The notes: generated by a model not told the origin, from the sequence alone. DNA of 64,000 nt from Romboutsia lituseburensis (GCF_024723825.1 NZ_JANQBQ010000001.1:1922001-1986000); one strand, 5' to 3'; positions 10,858 through 20,784 are shown, counted from the first letter of the stretch. Numbers and translations: made by a program.

Positions 10858-11580
10858 TTATTCGTTTATTTCCCAGTTATGGAAGATATTTTGAACATCA
10901 TCATCATCTTCAAGCATATCTACTAGTTTATTCATATTCTTTAATTGAGCTTCATCAGTTAATTCGGCAGTTGTTTGAGGGATTAATTTTACATCCGCAG
11001 ATATAAACTCATATCCTTTAGCTTGTAATGCATCTCTAACTGCACTAAAATCTTCTGGTGTAGTTACTACTTCATATCCATCTTCTTCAGTTATGAAATC
11101 TTCCGCTCCTGCTTCTAAAGCTACGTCCATTAATTCTTCTTCTGAAACTTCATCATTAGCCTCTATTAATATTTGTCCTTTATTATCGAACATGAATGAT
11201 ACACATCCACTAGTACCTAGGTTACCACCATTTTTATCGAAGTAGTATCTTACATTTCCAGCAGTTCTATTTTTATTATCAGTTAAAGTTTCAACTATAA
11301 CTGCAACTCCTCCTGGTCCATATCCTTCATAAACTATAGTTTCGTAATTTTCGTTAGCTCCAGCTCCAGCTCCTTTTGCTATAGCTCTGTCTATGTTGTC
11401 ATTTGGCATATTATCAGCTTTAGCTTTTTCTATTGCTGTCTTTAAGTTTGCATTGTAATCTGGGTTTCCTCCACCCTCTTTAGCTGCAACTGCTATTGCT
11501 CTAGCATGTTTAGTAAATATTTTTGCTCTTTTTGCGTCTTGTTTACCTTTTTTATTGATTATATTTCCTATACGTCCCAT
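10858..11580 (-). CDS. yebC: YebC/PmpR family protein (translation or transcription regulator)
   Basis: 240 residues with the family's N-terminal signature [24 protein letters not shown] (positions 1-24) and the central [18 protein letters not shown] and GYGPGGVAV motifs. Family members are described as DNA-binding regulators and more recently as factors that help ribosomes at difficult sequences. AAGGAG precedes the ATG. It stands alone between nadE and the ComEC-like gene with its own terminator. Confidence 0.95.
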   Translation of the reverse strand: MGRIGNIINKKGKQDAKRAKIFTKHARAIAVAAKEGGGNPDYNANLKTAIEKAKADNMPNDNIDRAIAKGAGAGANENYETIVYEGYGPGGVAVIVETLTDNKNRTAGNVRYYFDKNGGNLGTSGCVSFMFDNKGQILIEANDEVSEEELMDVALEAGAEDFITEEDGYEVVTTPEDFSAVRDALQAKGYEFISADVKLIPQTTAELTDEAQLKNMNKLVDMLEDDDDVQNIFHNWEINE

Positions 11581-11720
11581 AATTCCACTCCTTAATACGT
11601 ATAATTAGTATATATATTACTTGAGGGTAAACATTTAAAGTATGTACCCATTTGTTTAGTATATATTTAGTAATTTTATTATCACTCGTAAATTTTAGCA
11701 CAAATAATTAAATTAGTAAA

Positions 11721-12476
11721 TTAGAACTTAGGCGGTTTTGGCGCTATATGTCTTTTATGTTCACTTATTCTATGTAATCTTTCTATAATTTCCTTATCTT
11801 TTTGAGGCACTTCGTCTAATCTTCCTTCAACTACTGCATCTATCATATCATAAGTTGTACCCATTTCAATTTCATCAGTTTGGCCTTCCCAAAGTCCTGC
11901 TGATGGAGATTTATTTATAACATCTGCGTGTACCCCTAATGCCTTTGCCCATTCATATACATCTCTCTTTGTAAGATTAGCTAGAGGTACTAAATCAACG
12001 CCTCCATCTCCATATTTAGTAAAATATCCTGTATGTATTTCAGCTGCATTATCAGTTCCTACTACTAAGTATCCTAAATTATTAGCTACAGTATACACAG
12101 TACTCATTCTAACTCTAGCTCTTAAATTTGCATCTGTCATTCTTAAATATTCTTCTTTATATAAGTTCTTTTCTTTTAATTTATCAGTTACTGTATTTAG
12201 TACTAAATTTTGAGCTTCTGTTAGATCTAAATCTAAGTATTCTATATCACATCCATTTATAACTTTTAAAGCATCCTCTCTGTCATTTGGATTACTTTTT
12301 ATACTCATTATTACTCCCATAGAATCTTGAGGAAATGCTTTTTTTATAAGATACGCAACTACTGCTGAATCTATCCCTCCAGATACACCTACTACTAACC
12401 CCTTACAATTTGCTTCTTTAACTTTTTCTCTTAGCCAATCAACTGTCTTATCTATTTTCACATTTATATCTATCAT
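11721..12476 (-). CDS. nadE: NH3-dependent NAD+ synthetase
   Basis: 251 residues, the length of the ammonia-dependent form without a glutaminase domain. It amidates nicotinic acid adenine dinucleotide to NAD+ using ATP. The PP-loop GVSGGIDSAV is near residues 28-37, and NLRARVRMSTVY, GTDNAAEIHTGYFTKYGDGG and KSPSAGLWEGQTDE are the substrate loops. AGAGGAG lies upstream of the ATG at 12476. Monocistronic in this context. Confidence 0.97.
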   Translation of the reverse strand: MIDINVKIDKTVDWLREKVKEANCKGLVVGVSGGIDSAVVAYLIKKAFPQDSMGVIMSIKSNPNDREDALKVINGCDIEYLDLDLTEAQNLVLNTVTDKLKEKNLYKEEYLRMTDANLRARVRMSTVYTVANNLGYLVVGTDNAAEIHTGYFTKYGDGGVDLVPLANLTKRDVYEWAKALGVHADVINKSPSAGLWEGQTDEIEMGTTYDMIDAVVEGRLDEVPQKDKEIIERLHRISEHKRHIAPKPPKF

Positions 12477-12703
12477 ATTTTACTCCTCTCTGATTTTACA
12501 TTTTTTGTATAAATGTATTATATCATATATTTTATACTTCTATAATCTAGGTTTATTTTACCTTTATTTTAAGTATCTAACCTTTATTTTATATAACTTA
12601 TTTTCATATAAATTTTATTTAAGTTAAGGTAAAAATAATAATATTTGGTTTTATAAATATAATTTGCTATTTAGGTAAAAAATATAATCAGTAGGTGATT
12701 AAT

Positions 12704-13072
12704 GTGGAAAATAATAAATTTGGATTTAGCTTAAAAAACACCTTTATTGGCTTATTTACAGGTTTTATTAATGGTGTATTTGGTTCTGGAGGTGGAACTC
12801 TTCTAGTTCCAATTTTAAATAATATTGTAAAAGTAGAAGAACATAAATCTCATGCTACTGCTCTCGCTATAATAATATTTTTGACTAGTGCAAGTTCCGT
12901 AGTGTATATATCTAAAGGTACTTATGATATAGGAATTACATTTAAAGTAGCGGTCGGAAGTATCATCGGTGGTATTATCGGCGCTAAAATTTTATGTAAA
13001 GTTACTGGTAAGTTTTTAAGAATTTCTTTTGGTTTAATTATGATTATTGCTGCGTTAAGGATGGTGTTTTAA
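12704..13072 (+). CDS. TauE/SafE family permease, N-terminal half protein
   Basis: About 122 residues with four hydrophobic segments and one copy of the family's Gly-rich motif (NGVFGSGGGTLLVPIL). TSUP transporters normally have about 250 residues with two such repeats; here each repeat is a separate protein. I prefer the GTG at 12704, which is 6 bases after TAGGTG; an in-frame GTG at 12695 overlaps that site. The stop overlaps the ATG of the next gene by one base (TAATG), so the two are coupled and probably form a heterodimeric anion exporter. Confidence 0.8.
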   Translation: MENNKFGFSLKNTFIGLFTGFINGVFGSGGGTLLVPILNNIVKVEEHKSHATALAIIIFLTSASSVVYISKGTYDIGITFKVAVGSIIGGIIGAKILCKVTGKFLRISFGLIMIIAALRMVF

Positions 13073-13449
13073 TGTTATTTGCTATAATTGGTTTTTTTGC
13101 TGGGATAATTGGAGGTATGGGAATGGGTGGGGGTACTATTTTAATTCCTGCTCTAATTCTATTTGCAGGAATCGACCCTAAGATAGCTCAAAGTATTAAC
13201 TTAATATCGTCTATTCCGATGACTATAATAGCACTTATTATACATATAAAAAATAAAAATGTAGTTTTAAAATTAGTAATTCCAATAGCATTATTTGGAG
13301 TTTTAAGTGCTCTTTGCGGATCATTCGTTGCTAACTACTTACCTCCTCAAATTTTAAAAAGAGTATTTGGGCTATTTTTACTAGTCGTTGGCCTTATAGA
13401 AGTAAAAAAGGGATTTAGTTCGCCTAAAAATAAAAATTGCCCTAAATAA
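13072..13449 (+). CDS. TauE/SafE family permease, C-terminal half protein
   Basis: 125 residues, second partner of the split TSUP permease. It has the second Gly-rich repeat (GIIGGMGMGGGTILIPAL) near its N-terminus and four hydrophobic segments. The ATG overlaps the previous stop. The substrate (sulfite, sulfonate or another organic anion) cannot be read from the sequence. The C-terminal tail is short and basic, as is usual for the intact permeases. Confidence 0.8.
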   Translation: MLFAIIGFFAGIIGGMGMGGGTILIPALILFAGIDPKIAQSINLISSIPMTIIALIIHIKNKNVVLKLVIPIALFGVLSALCGSFVANYLPPQILKRVFGLFLLVVGLIEVKKGFSSPKNKNCPK

Positions 13450-13460
13450 ATTTACTATTA

Positions 13461-13584
13461 TAAAAAGTCGCTTCGCTCCTGTCATCAACGACTTCGTCAG
13501 TTGCTAAAAATGGTTAGATAAATTTTTAGCTAGCCATTTTAAAAGCAGACGAAGTAGCTGATGTCATTAAGGATAACGTCCAAA
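13461..13584. repeat. Dispersed palindromic repeat, copy 1 (long form)
   Basis: Begins AAAAAGTCGCTTCGCTCCTG and contains CGACTTCGTCAGTTGCT. Its second half is an imperfect inverted copy (GCAGACGAAGTAGCTGATG), with AAAATGG/CCATTTT near the middle. The whole element could fold into a hairpin of about 100 bases. It is GC-richer than its surroundings and lies between convergent genes. Related copies are at 34141, 43382 and 59435. Confidence 0.75.
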
Positions 13585-13628
13585 AATTTACTTAATCTAA
13601 ACGAATCTTTATTAATATATCATATCTA

Positions 13629-14273
13629 TTAAATAATTATTTTTCCATCCTGCTCTGATAAATAAAATTCTTCACCTAAAACAATTTCAGCTGTAGCACT
13701 TGTCACATCTATCATTTTTGATGTTAAATCATCTACTTCATTAATTCTTGAATATACTATTATTTCTACATTTTCTTCATAAATAGTATCTTTCACAAAA
13801 TACCCCATATTCATTATTTCATTTTGTATTTTTCCAAGCTGATTATAATCTATCTTTATTTTAACTTCTTGGTACATTACTTTTTCAATTATTTTAGCTG
13901 CCTCTAATCCTACTTTTGCTCCTTTAGTATATGTTCTAACTAATCCCCCTGCACCTAATTTTATACCACCAAAGTATCTAGTTACTACAACTACTACATC
14001 TCTTAAATCTTCTTTTTTTATAACTTCTAATGTAGGTATACCAGCTGTTCCTTGTGGTTCACCATCATCACTATACCTTTGTATATTCATATTTTTTCCA
14101 ACTGTATAAGCCCATACATTATGTGTTGCATCTTTATGTTTTTTCTTTATTTCATTTATAAATTCGACTGCTTCTTCTTCTGTTTTTATAGGTTTTGCAT
14201 AACCTATAAATGTTGATTTTTCTATTATAATTTCATCCGAACCAAAATCATGTAGTGTCTTATATGTACTCAT
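13629..14273 (-). CDS. YigZ/IMPACT family protein
   Basis: 214 residues. The N-terminal domain carries the IMPACT family motifs KSTFIGYAKP, DATHNVWAYTVG, YSDDGEPQGTAG and VVVTRYFGGIKLGAGGLVRTY, followed by a small DUF1949-like C-terminal domain. Function in bacteria is not settled; the fold is related to ribosome-associated regulators of translation in eukaryotes. AGGAGG lies 6 bases upstream of the ATG. Confidence 0.93.
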   Translation of the reverse strand: MSTYKTLHDFGSDEIIIEKSTFIGYAKPIKTEEEAVEFINEIKKKHKDATHNVWAYTVGKNMNIQRYSDDGEPQGTAGIPTLEVIKKEDLRDVVVVVTRYFGGIKLGAGGLVRTYTKGAKVGLEAAKIIEKVMYQEVKIKIDYNQLGKIQNEIMNMGYFVKDTIYEENVEIIVYSRINEVDDLTSKMIDVTSATAEIVLGEEFYLSEQDGKIII

Positions 14274-14410
14274 TTTTTCCTCCTAGTATTTCTCTTTAGC
14301 TTATTTCTACAATTTATTTTTAATTTAATTTTAATTTAATTTTGTTATTTTATTAAATATATTTATGTTATTAATTATATACTTTATTATATCCAATATA
14401 ACTATATAAA

Positions 14411-14436
14411 TCAAAAAGAAAGGGCTAAGCCCTTTC
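14411..14436 (-). terminator. Terminator after the NUDIX gene
   Basis: Stem GAAAGGGCT/AGCCCTTTC followed by CTTTTTGA on the minus strand, 23 bases after the NUDIX stop. Confidence 0.85.
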
Positions 14437-14458
14437 CTATTTATCTTCTATTAATTTC

Positions 14459-14896
14459 TTATACTGTAGCATTACCTTCAACTATTTGCTTTTTTAAGTC
14501 TTTATACTTTTTATATGATATATCCACTAATGACTTTTCTTTGCTATGAGTTAACATATCTAATGCCTCTTTCACTTTATAAAATCCACCTTCAGTGAGG
14601 TCATTATTTAGTATATATTCTGTAGTTTCTGTTTCCATAATATACCACATTACAGCATTACATATTTCTTGTTGTCTACTTCTTGAGAAAAATTCATACA
14701 TAGTATCACCAGCTGTTTCTATAACAGTAGCATCTACTCCTGTTTCTTCCTTAACTCTTAGAACTGCACTTTCATGCTGAAGTTCATCTTCAATAATCTT
14801 ACCTTTAGGAAGTGTCCATTCCCCTCTGTCATTTTTTACTATAAGTACCTTATTTGCATAAAACACTACTCCACCTGCACAACGTCTTACTATCAT
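14459..14896 (-). CDS. NUDIX hydrolase
   Basis: 145 residues. The Nudix box begins GEWTLPKGKIIEDE, followed by RVKEETGVD; the usual consensus is G-x5-E-x7-REUXEEXGU, and here the first glutamate region reads KGKIIEDELQHESAVLRVKEETG. Such enzymes hydrolyse nucleoside diphosphates linked to other groups; the substrate cannot be predicted. AGGAGGG precedes the ATG at 14896. It lies downstream of the HEAT-protein gene with 117 bases between. Confidence 0.9.
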   Translation of the reverse strand: MIVRRCAGGVVFYANKVLIVKNDRGEWTLPKGKIIEDELQHESAVLRVKEETGVDATVIETAGDTMYEFFSRSRQQEICNAVMWYIMETETTEYILNNDLTEGGFYKVKEALDMLTHSKEKSLVDISYKKYKDLKKQIVEGNATV

Positions 14897-15013
14897 ATTA
14901 AATTCCCTCCTAGTAACTAAATTCTTTTTTTTATGTTAACTTCTGGAGATAAACCATAGGTAAAAGTTTATTTTGTTAATTATATGTTATCTATAAAACC
15001 TTTATGTTAGATT

Positions 15014-15679
15014 TTAATTCTTTGATTTTTCTAAAATATCAATAGCTTCTTCATAAGCTCTTAATACATAATCTTTTTCAAATTGTTTCTTACTTTTTAA
15101 CTGTCTTAACATCTTTAAACTATTAGTATTACCTATTTTTGCAAGAGCCTTAGCACAATATTGTCTAGTCTGTGCGTTGGTGTCATAAAGTCCTCGTTGT
15201 AGATATTCTCTACTTTTAGGCGATTCAATTTTTCTTAGTGCTGAATAAGTTATTCTTCTTACATCTGAATGTCTATGTCCTGTTAATGGATGTAGTAGTT
15301 GTAAAAATCTATCATCCTTAAGTTCACCAGTTGCCCAGATTAAAATCATTAAGTCTTCAGCATTTCTTTCGGTAAGCATTCTTTTATAAAGTTTTCTCTT
15401 AAAATCTACCATCCTTTCTGCATTTAAACTATTCATAAAATCCAGTCTTTCTGATTTATTAAGACCTAGGAATTTATCAATAGTATCTTTAGCAAGTTCA
15501 ACCTTGTCTTTAAGCATAGCTTTTATTTCAAGTTTTGCTCTTATTAGTTGATCATTGATTTCAGAAGTTGACAAATTTCTAATTTTACTAATTTGAGATA
15601 CTGTTTTTGATTCTTTATATAGAAGATAAGTTATGTAATAATCTTCTAAGTTGTCTATATTATCCCAACTTATATTCAT
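15014..15679 (-). CDS. HEAT-repeat protein with helical N-terminus
   Basis: 221 residues. The C-terminal ~110 residues form HEAT-type helical repeats (HPLTGHRHSDVRRITYSALRKI, then SREYLQRGLYDTNAQTRQYCAKALAKIG). The N-terminal part (about 1-60) looks like a helix-turn-helix region of sigma-factor type (YLLYKESKTVSQISKIRNLS). It may therefore be a DNA-binding or scaffold protein. It follows hflX by 8 bases and its ribosome site overlaps the hflX stop, so the two are co-transcribed. Confidence 0.75.
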   Translation of the reverse strand: MNISWDNIDNLEDYYITYLLYKESKTVSQISKIRNLSTSEINDQLIRAKLEIKAMLKDKVELAKDTIDKFLGLNKSERLDFMNSLNAERMVDFKRKLYKRMLTERNAEDLMILIWATGELKDDRFLQLLHPLTGHRHSDVRRITYSALRKIESPKSREYLQRGLYDTNAQTRQYCAKALAKIGNTNSLKMLRQLKSKKQFEKDYVLRAYEEAIDILEKSKN

Positions 15680-15687
15680 ATTATTAC

Positions 15688-16971
15688 CTACTTTTCTAAT
15701 ATATAGTCTTTATATATATTATAATCTTCTTCCATTAAATTCACATCAAGAGTTATTCCATTTTCCCCATATTCAAAGTTTTCAACATTATACTTTTCTT
15801 TCATCTTACTGAATATATCACCTTTATCATAAGGTAATAATAAAGTTACATTATATGTATTTTCCATTAATGCATCTTCTATAATACCTAGTAATTTATC
15901 CATATTTATGCCCTTTTTAGCTGATATATAAATTACATCATCATGATTTTTAGGGTATATGTCTAATTCTAGTCTATCTATTTTGTTGTAAACAAGTATT
16001 GTTGGTTTAGCATCAGCACCTAACTCTTTTAATACACTTTCAGTAGTCTTTTTTTGTAATTCATAACTAGAATTCGTAGCATCAATTACATGTAATATTA
16101 AATCTGCATATTGCACTTCTTCTAGTGTAGCTTTAAATGCTTCTACTAAATCATGGGGAAGTTTACTTACAAATCCAACAGTATCTACTACTAAGAATTC
16201 TTTTTTACTTGGTAAAAGAGCTTTTCTTAGAGTTACATCTAATGTTGCAAAAAGCATATCTTTTGCTAATACTTCTTTATCTTGTTCATAATCTTTGTGC
16301 GTTTTTATTAGTTCATTTAATAAGGTAGATTTACCTGCATTTGTGTATCCAACTAATGCAACTATTGGTATATTTGATTTTAGACGCTGAGCCCTTTGAG
16401 TTTCTCTAGTCTTTTTAACCTCTCTAAGTTCACGTCTAATATCTGCCGCTTTATTAAGTATATTTCTCTTATCTAATTCAAGCTTTTGTTCTCCTGGTCC
16501 TCTAGCACCTATACCAGCACCAGTTTTACTAAGCTCTCCACCCATTCCTGTAAGTCTAGGTAATCTATATTTTAATTGAGCTAGCTCAACTTGAAGCTTT
16601 CCTTCTTTGCTAAGGGCTCTTTGAGCAAATATATCTAGTATTAATGTTGTTCTATCTATAACTTTAATACCCACTACTTGTTCTATATTTCTTATATGTG
16701 CTCCTGATAATTCATCATTAAAAACTACCATTGTAGCTTCTAATGAATCACAATATGCTTTTATTTCTTCAACTTTCCCTTTTCCTACGTAAAATGCAGC
16801 ATCTCTGCTTTGTTTATTTTGAATTAAACTTCCTACAACTTCAGCACCTGCTGCTTTTGCCAACTCTTTAAGTTCTTCCATTGATTCATTTATGTCTATA
16901 TCATCAATTTTTCTTGCTGTAGAAGTTATATTAAGTCCTACAAGCAACGCTTTTTCTTTTTTTTCTTCCAT
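15688..16971 (-). CDS. hflX: GTPase HflX (ribosome rescue/splitting factor)
   Basis: 427 residues. The N-terminal HflX domain contains GKGKVEEI and GVKVIDRT-like stretches, then a coiled region with GPGEQKLELDKR. The G domain has the G1 motif GYTNAGKST, G3 DTVGF and G4 NKID, and a C-terminal domain ends the protein. HflX binds the 50S subunit and splits stalled ribosomes. GAGGTG lies 6 bases before the ATG. It forms an operon with the HEAT-repeat gene. Confidence 0.96.
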   Translation of the reverse strand: MEEKKEKALLVGLNITSTARKIDDIDINESMEELKELAKAAGAEVVGSLIQNKQSRDAAFYVGKGKVEEIKAYCDSLEATMVVFNDELSGAHIRNIEQVVGIKVIDRTTLILDIFAQRALSKEGKLQVELAQLKYRLPRLTGMGGELSKTGAGIGARGPGEQKLELDKRNILNKAADIRRELREVKKTRETQRAQRLKSNIPIVALVGYTNAGKSTLLNELIKTHKDYEQDKEVLAKDMLFATLDVTLRKALLPSKKEFLVVDTVGFVSKLPHDLVEAFKATLEEVQYADLILHVIDATNSSYELQKKTTESVLKELGADAKPTILVYNKIDRLELDIYPKNHDDVIYISAKKGINMDKLLGIIEDALMENTYNVTLLLPYDKGDIFSKMKEKYNVENFEYGENGITLDVNLMEEDYNIYKDYILEK

Positions 16972-17106
16972 CTTAACACCTCATTTTAATACTTATGTAA
17001 AATTTTTGTGTACTTTTTATACCTTTATTACTATTTTTTTTATTATACCATTAATGTAAATATTTAGTATAATTATATTAGTTCTATAAAATTAGGAGGT
17101 TTTAAT

Positions 17107-17370
17107 ATGAGTGAAAATTATAAGTTTTTCAACCATAAAAATTGTGAGTACTTCCCTTGTCATAAAACTAATAAACCAGAAGAATTTAACTGTTTATTTT
17201 GCTATTGTCCATTATATGCTTTAGGTAAAAACTGCGGTGGAAATTTTAAATATAGTGAAAAAGGTATTAAAGATTGTTCTAATTGTTTATTACCTCATAA
17301 TAAAAACAACTATGACTATATTATGAGTAAATTCCAAGATATTATTAAAATAACTTCTAAGGAAGATTAA
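17107..17370 (+). CDS. Cysteine-rich small domain protein (PF04071 type)
   Basis: 87 residues with eight cysteines (13, 18, 29, 32, 34, 43, 57 and 60) in the pattern NCEYFPCH...NCLFCYCPLY...CGG...DCSNCLLPH, which matches the cysteine-rich small domain family, presumably metal-binding. The family is often seen near or fused to cobamide genes, but this copy stands alone. AGGAGG is 7 bases before the ATG. A hairpin with AAAGGAG/CTCCTTT arms follows at 17421-17452. Confidence 0.8.
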   Translation: MSENYKFFNHKNCEYFPCHKTNKPEEFNCLFCYCPLYALGKNCGGNFKYSEKGIKDCSNCLLPHNKNNYDYIMSKFQDIIKITSKED

Positions 17371-17434
17371 GGGATAATATTTTTTTATGAATTGTTATTT
17401 TAAATATTGAAGTTAAAATCAAAAGGAGAGCTTG

Positions 17435-18070
17435 TTACTGCACTCCTTTTTTTCTTAATAATCTATATATTATATAAATTAGCATGCTAGATAATAGTAT
17501 TAGAGTTAATATCATTAGTCCAGCATGAAAGAAAAATATTTCTGGAAGTATAGTTATAACTGGATCCATTTTAGGATCAAAAATCCAATAATCATTGTCA
17601 AACATTAATTTATGAAACATTGTAAAGCTATATTGAAAATTTATTATAATCGGTAATGATAGTATCACCGGTATACTAATTAATGAAATAGATGTTGTCT
17701 TTAGAAACGAAATTTTTTTATTTTTTATATTTATAATTATTCCAATCAATGAAATAACCAATGTTACATTAAAAATTTTATTTATATTTTGAAATATATC
17801 TCTTACTTCTTCAAAATGTATTTTCCCTTGTTGTGATGATGGTATTGTAGGCATTTTGAATTCTTTCTTATCTTTACTTAAATTATAGTCGATTAAATAA
17901 TCATAATTCAATCTAATTTCATCTTCAGTTAAACCACTTAGTTTTGGTATATCTAATTTAGATATATCATAGTAATAAACTTCTTTAAACCCCACAGTAA
18001 ATTTTATTACCCCAGTTATTATTAATATGCTAAAGCATACCGAAAATATTATATTTAAAATTTTTTTCAT
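17435..18070 (-). CDS. TIGR01906 (DUF1461) integral membrane protein
   Basis: 211 residues with an N-terminal helix, an external domain (YYYDISKL...LTEDEIRLNYDYLIDY) and three further helices. The motif FHKLMFDNDYWIFDPKMDP followed by ILPEIFF is characteristic of the TIGR01906 family. Function unknown. The ribosome site is AGGGGT before the ATG at 18070. Its last codons overlap the hairpin that ends the converging gene at 17107. Confidence 0.85.
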   Translation of the reverse strand: MKKILNIIFSVCFSILIITGVIKFTVGFKEVYYYDISKLDIPKLSGLTEDEIRLNYDYLIDYNLSKDKKEFKMPTIPSSQQGKIHFEEVRDIFQNINKIFNVTLVISLIGIIINIKNKKISFLKTTSISLISIPVILSLPIIINFQYSFTMFHKLMFDNDYWIFDPKMDPVITILPEIFFFHAGLMILTLILLSSMLIYIIYRLLRKKGVQ

Positions 18071-18207
18071 ATGTTAAATACCCCTAAATTTGAATTTTGA
18101 ATTTAACCACCTTAATATGTACTATTTATCTATTTTTTTATATTATGCACAGTATGTTTTTTTATTTAATAATGATATTGATTAATATTTTAACAGCGTA
18201 AATATAG

Positions 18208-18248
18208 TTAATCTCCCTGAAAATATCAGATTTACAGGGAGATTAAAA
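18208..18248. terminator. Terminator after the ABC-F gene
   Basis: 10-bp stem AATCTCCCTG/CAGGGAGATT between the ABC-F stop and the upstream region of the TIGR01906 gene. Confidence 0.75.
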
Positions 18249-18256
18249 TTTATGAT

Positions 18257-19807
18257 TTATACTATTTTAGTAGTGAAATCTTCTATATTCCACACATCAT
18301 TAACTATATCCATATAGAATTCAGGTTCATGGCATACTAATAAAACAGTTCCTTTGAACTCTTTTATAGCCTTTTTTAATTCATCCTTTGCTTCTACATC
18401 TAAATGGTTTGTCGGCTCATCTAGAACTAGTAAGTTTATATTTTTTAGCATTATTTTACAAATTCTAACTTTAGCAGCTTCTCCACCACTTAAAACTCTC
18501 ATTTGGCTTGTTATATGTTCATTTGTCAAGCCACACTTAGCAAGGTTTTGTCTTACTTCAAAATTACTAAGACCAGGGAATTCTGCCCATACTTCATCCA
18601 TAGGAGTGTTGTAATTATCTCTTGAGCTTTCTTGTTCAAAGTAACCAACATCTAAATAGTCCCCTAATTTAACATTTCCTTCAAAAGGCTTTGCTATTCC
18701 TAATAAAGTCTTAAGTAATGTTGATTTTCCTATTCCATTCATCCCTTTTAATGCTATCTTTTGATTTCTTTCTAGTGTAAAGTTAAGTGGCTTAGTTAAT
18801 GCTTCATCATATCCTAAAACTAAATTTTCAGTTTCAAATACGAATCTACTCGATGCTCTAGATTCCTTAAATTCAAATGTAGGCTTTATTTTTTCCTTTG
18901 GTCTTTCTAAGATTTCCATTTTATCTAAAATCTTTTGTCTACTGTTTGCCATACCACGAGTAGCAACTCTTGCTTTATTTCTAGCAACGAAATCTTCTAA
19001 TTTTTTTCTTTCTTCAACTTGCTTTTCATATGCATTTTCTTCTTGACGTTTCTTTATTTCATTAAGTCTAACAAACTCATCATAGTTACCTTTGTATCTA
19101 TTTAATTCTCCATTTTCCATATGATATATTACATTACATGTATCATTTATGAAAGGTATATCATGAGATACTAATATAAAGCTGTTTTCATATTCTTGAA
19201 GATATCTTGTTAACCAAACTATATGTTCTTCATCTAAATAGTTTGTCGGCTCATCTAATATTAATATAGTAGGATTTTCAAGTAGTAACTTTGTTAAAAG
19301 CACTTTCGTTCTTTGACCTCCACTTAGGTCAGTAACATCTTTATCTAATCCTATTTCACCTAAACCTAATCCATTGGCAACTTCTTGTATTTTAGCATCT
19401 ATCATATAGAAACCACTATTTTCTAAAATAGTTTGTATTTCTGCCGTTTCTTCTAGAAGCTTTGTCATTTCTTCATCACTAGCTTCTCCCATTTTATCAT
19501 ACATACCGATCATTTCTTGTTCTAAATCAAACATATTTTTGAATGCATCTCTTAATATATCTCTTATCGTTTTACCTTTTGTTAATACTGTATGCTGATC
19601 TAAGTAACCTACAGTCGCCCTAGATGACCATTTTATATCACCTGCATCTGGCATAAGTTTTTTAGTTATTATATTTAAAAAAGTCGATTTACCTTCTCCG
19701 TTAGCTCCAACTAGTGATATATGTTCACCTTTTCTTAGTCTAAATGAAACATTTTCTAGTATAGTTCTTGCTCCGAAACCATGACTTACATTTTCAACTA
19801 CTAGCAT
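18257..19807 (-). CDS. ABC-F family ATPase (ribosome-associated)
   Basis: 516 residues with two ABC ATPase domains and no membrane segments. Walker A motifs are GANGEGKST (near 34-42) and GMNGIGKST (near 354-362); signatures are LSGGQRTKV and LSGGEAAKV; Walker B are ILDEPTN in both halves. The linker between them (about 240-310) is rich in charged helix. ABC-F proteins act on the ribosomal E site; some confer antibiotic resistance. The short linker and lack of a C-terminal extension fit a housekeeping YbiT/YkpA-like member rather than a resistance protein. GAGGTGG precedes the ATG. Confidence 0.9.
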   Translation of the reverse strand: MLVVENVSHGFGARTILENVSFRLRKGEHISLVGANGEGKSTFLNIITKKLMPDAGDIKWSSRATVGYLDQHTVLTKGKTIRDILRDAFKNMFDLEQEMIGMYDKMGEASDEEMTKLLEETAEIQTILENSGFYMIDAKIQEVANGLGLGEIGLDKDVTDLSGGQRTKVLLTKLLLENPTILILDEPTNYLDEEHIVWLTRYLQEYENSFILVSHDIPFINDTCNVIYHMENGELNRYKGNYDEFVRLNEIKKRQEENAYEKQVEERKKLEDFVARNKARVATRGMANSRQKILDKMEILERPKEKIKPTFEFKESRASSRFVFETENLVLGYDEALTKPLNFTLERNQKIALKGMNGIGKSTLLKTLLGIAKPFEGNVKLGDYLDVGYFEQESSRDNYNTPMDEVWAEFPGLSNFEVRQNLAKCGLTNEHITSQMRVLSGGEAAKVRICKIMLKNINLLVLDEPTNHLDVEAKDELKKAIKEFKGTVLLVCHEPEFYMDIVNDVWNIEDFTTKIV

Positions 19808-20076
19808 TTTTCCACCTCTTTATTATTTTTTGTCTACATATTCTATACTATAATATATTCTTTTTTGACTTAAATCAAGTATTCTACCTAATAAACACAA
19901 GCTTAATACTAGAAGATTTTCATATTAGTTAATCAAATTTATTGATCATTGAGATTTTATACTTTTTAAATTTGATTACATAAAAATAGAATTAAACAAA
20001 TCTATGTATATTTTAATACTCTCTCTGTCTAATTCTATTAATATGTTCATAAATCCAAATTGTATATATCTTAACT

Positions 20077-20784
20077 TTACATATATATTAAATCTTTAAA
20101 AAACATAATCATACACCCTGCTGTAGATTTTTGAGATAAGGTCAATGATTTAACAGCAATTAAATAAAACCTCGTATTTATATCATTTATATTCTTATAC
20201 ATATAATCTACATTTAGAGCATGCATTGAATTATGATCTGCATATGCCTCTATGCTATCCAAGATTAATGGAATATCGCTTGATTTAAATCGTTTTATTT
20301 TCTTATAATTTTCTTTTACATACACCTCAAACTGCCTATGATTATCTAATAATCTACCTTTAGCATGTTGAGGTATAGTTAAATCCTGTATTATATGGCA
20401 TGCAGCTCCAAAGAAAAACATGCTTTTTGAAAAGTTATCTTCTTTAAAATACTTCAAGGCTTTATTATAATAATTAACAGCTACTGTCATGGCATTTTCC
20501 TCATAACCATATTTTCCTTTACCTTCTATTGGATTATAAAAATGATGATATGATTTAAAATCTTGATCTGCCCAAACTAGTCCTTGATTCATTTGTGTTA
20601 AATATTCTTTAAAAAATCTATATTCATCTTTATAACCAGAATTTTTTAACATATCTAAAGCATTGTTTTGTATAAATAAATGAACTTCACATGTCGTATT
20701 TATTATGCTTTTTTTAATTGGATTTACCACCTTAAAAGTTCCTCTTAAGGCTGATGCATATGCACTTTCTATTTTTTTCTTCAT
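20077..20784 (-). CDS. Zinc-dependent phospholipase C family protein
   Basis: 235 residues resembling the catalytic domain of clostridial alpha-toxin. The metal ligands can be followed in order: His in CEVHLFIQNN, DQDFKSYHHFYNP, FFGAACHIIQDLTIPQH and NHRQFE. Notably no signal peptide is seen, whereas secreted alpha-toxins have one and use the mature N-terminal Trp as a ligand. The start at 20784 follows AGGTG by 6 bases; codons just upstream overlap that site. It lies 9 bases after the amidase gene and is probably co-transcribed with it. Confidence 0.75.
   Translation of the reverse strand: MKKKIESAYASALRGTFKVVNPIKKSIINTTCEVHLFIQNNALDMLKNSGYKDEYRFFKEYLTQMNQGLVWADQDFKSYHHFYNPIEGKGKYGYEENAMTVAVNYYNKALKYFKEDNFSKSMFFFGAACHIIQDLTIPQHAKGRLLDNHRQFEVYVKENYKKIKRFKSSDIPLILDSIEAYADHNSMHALNVDYMYKNINDINTRFYLIAVKSLTLSQKSTAGCMIMFFKDLIYM

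Noticed and set aside
13461-13584. The dispersed repeat as a CRISPR array
   Set aside because: The copies lie tens of kilobases apart, without spacers or cas genes.
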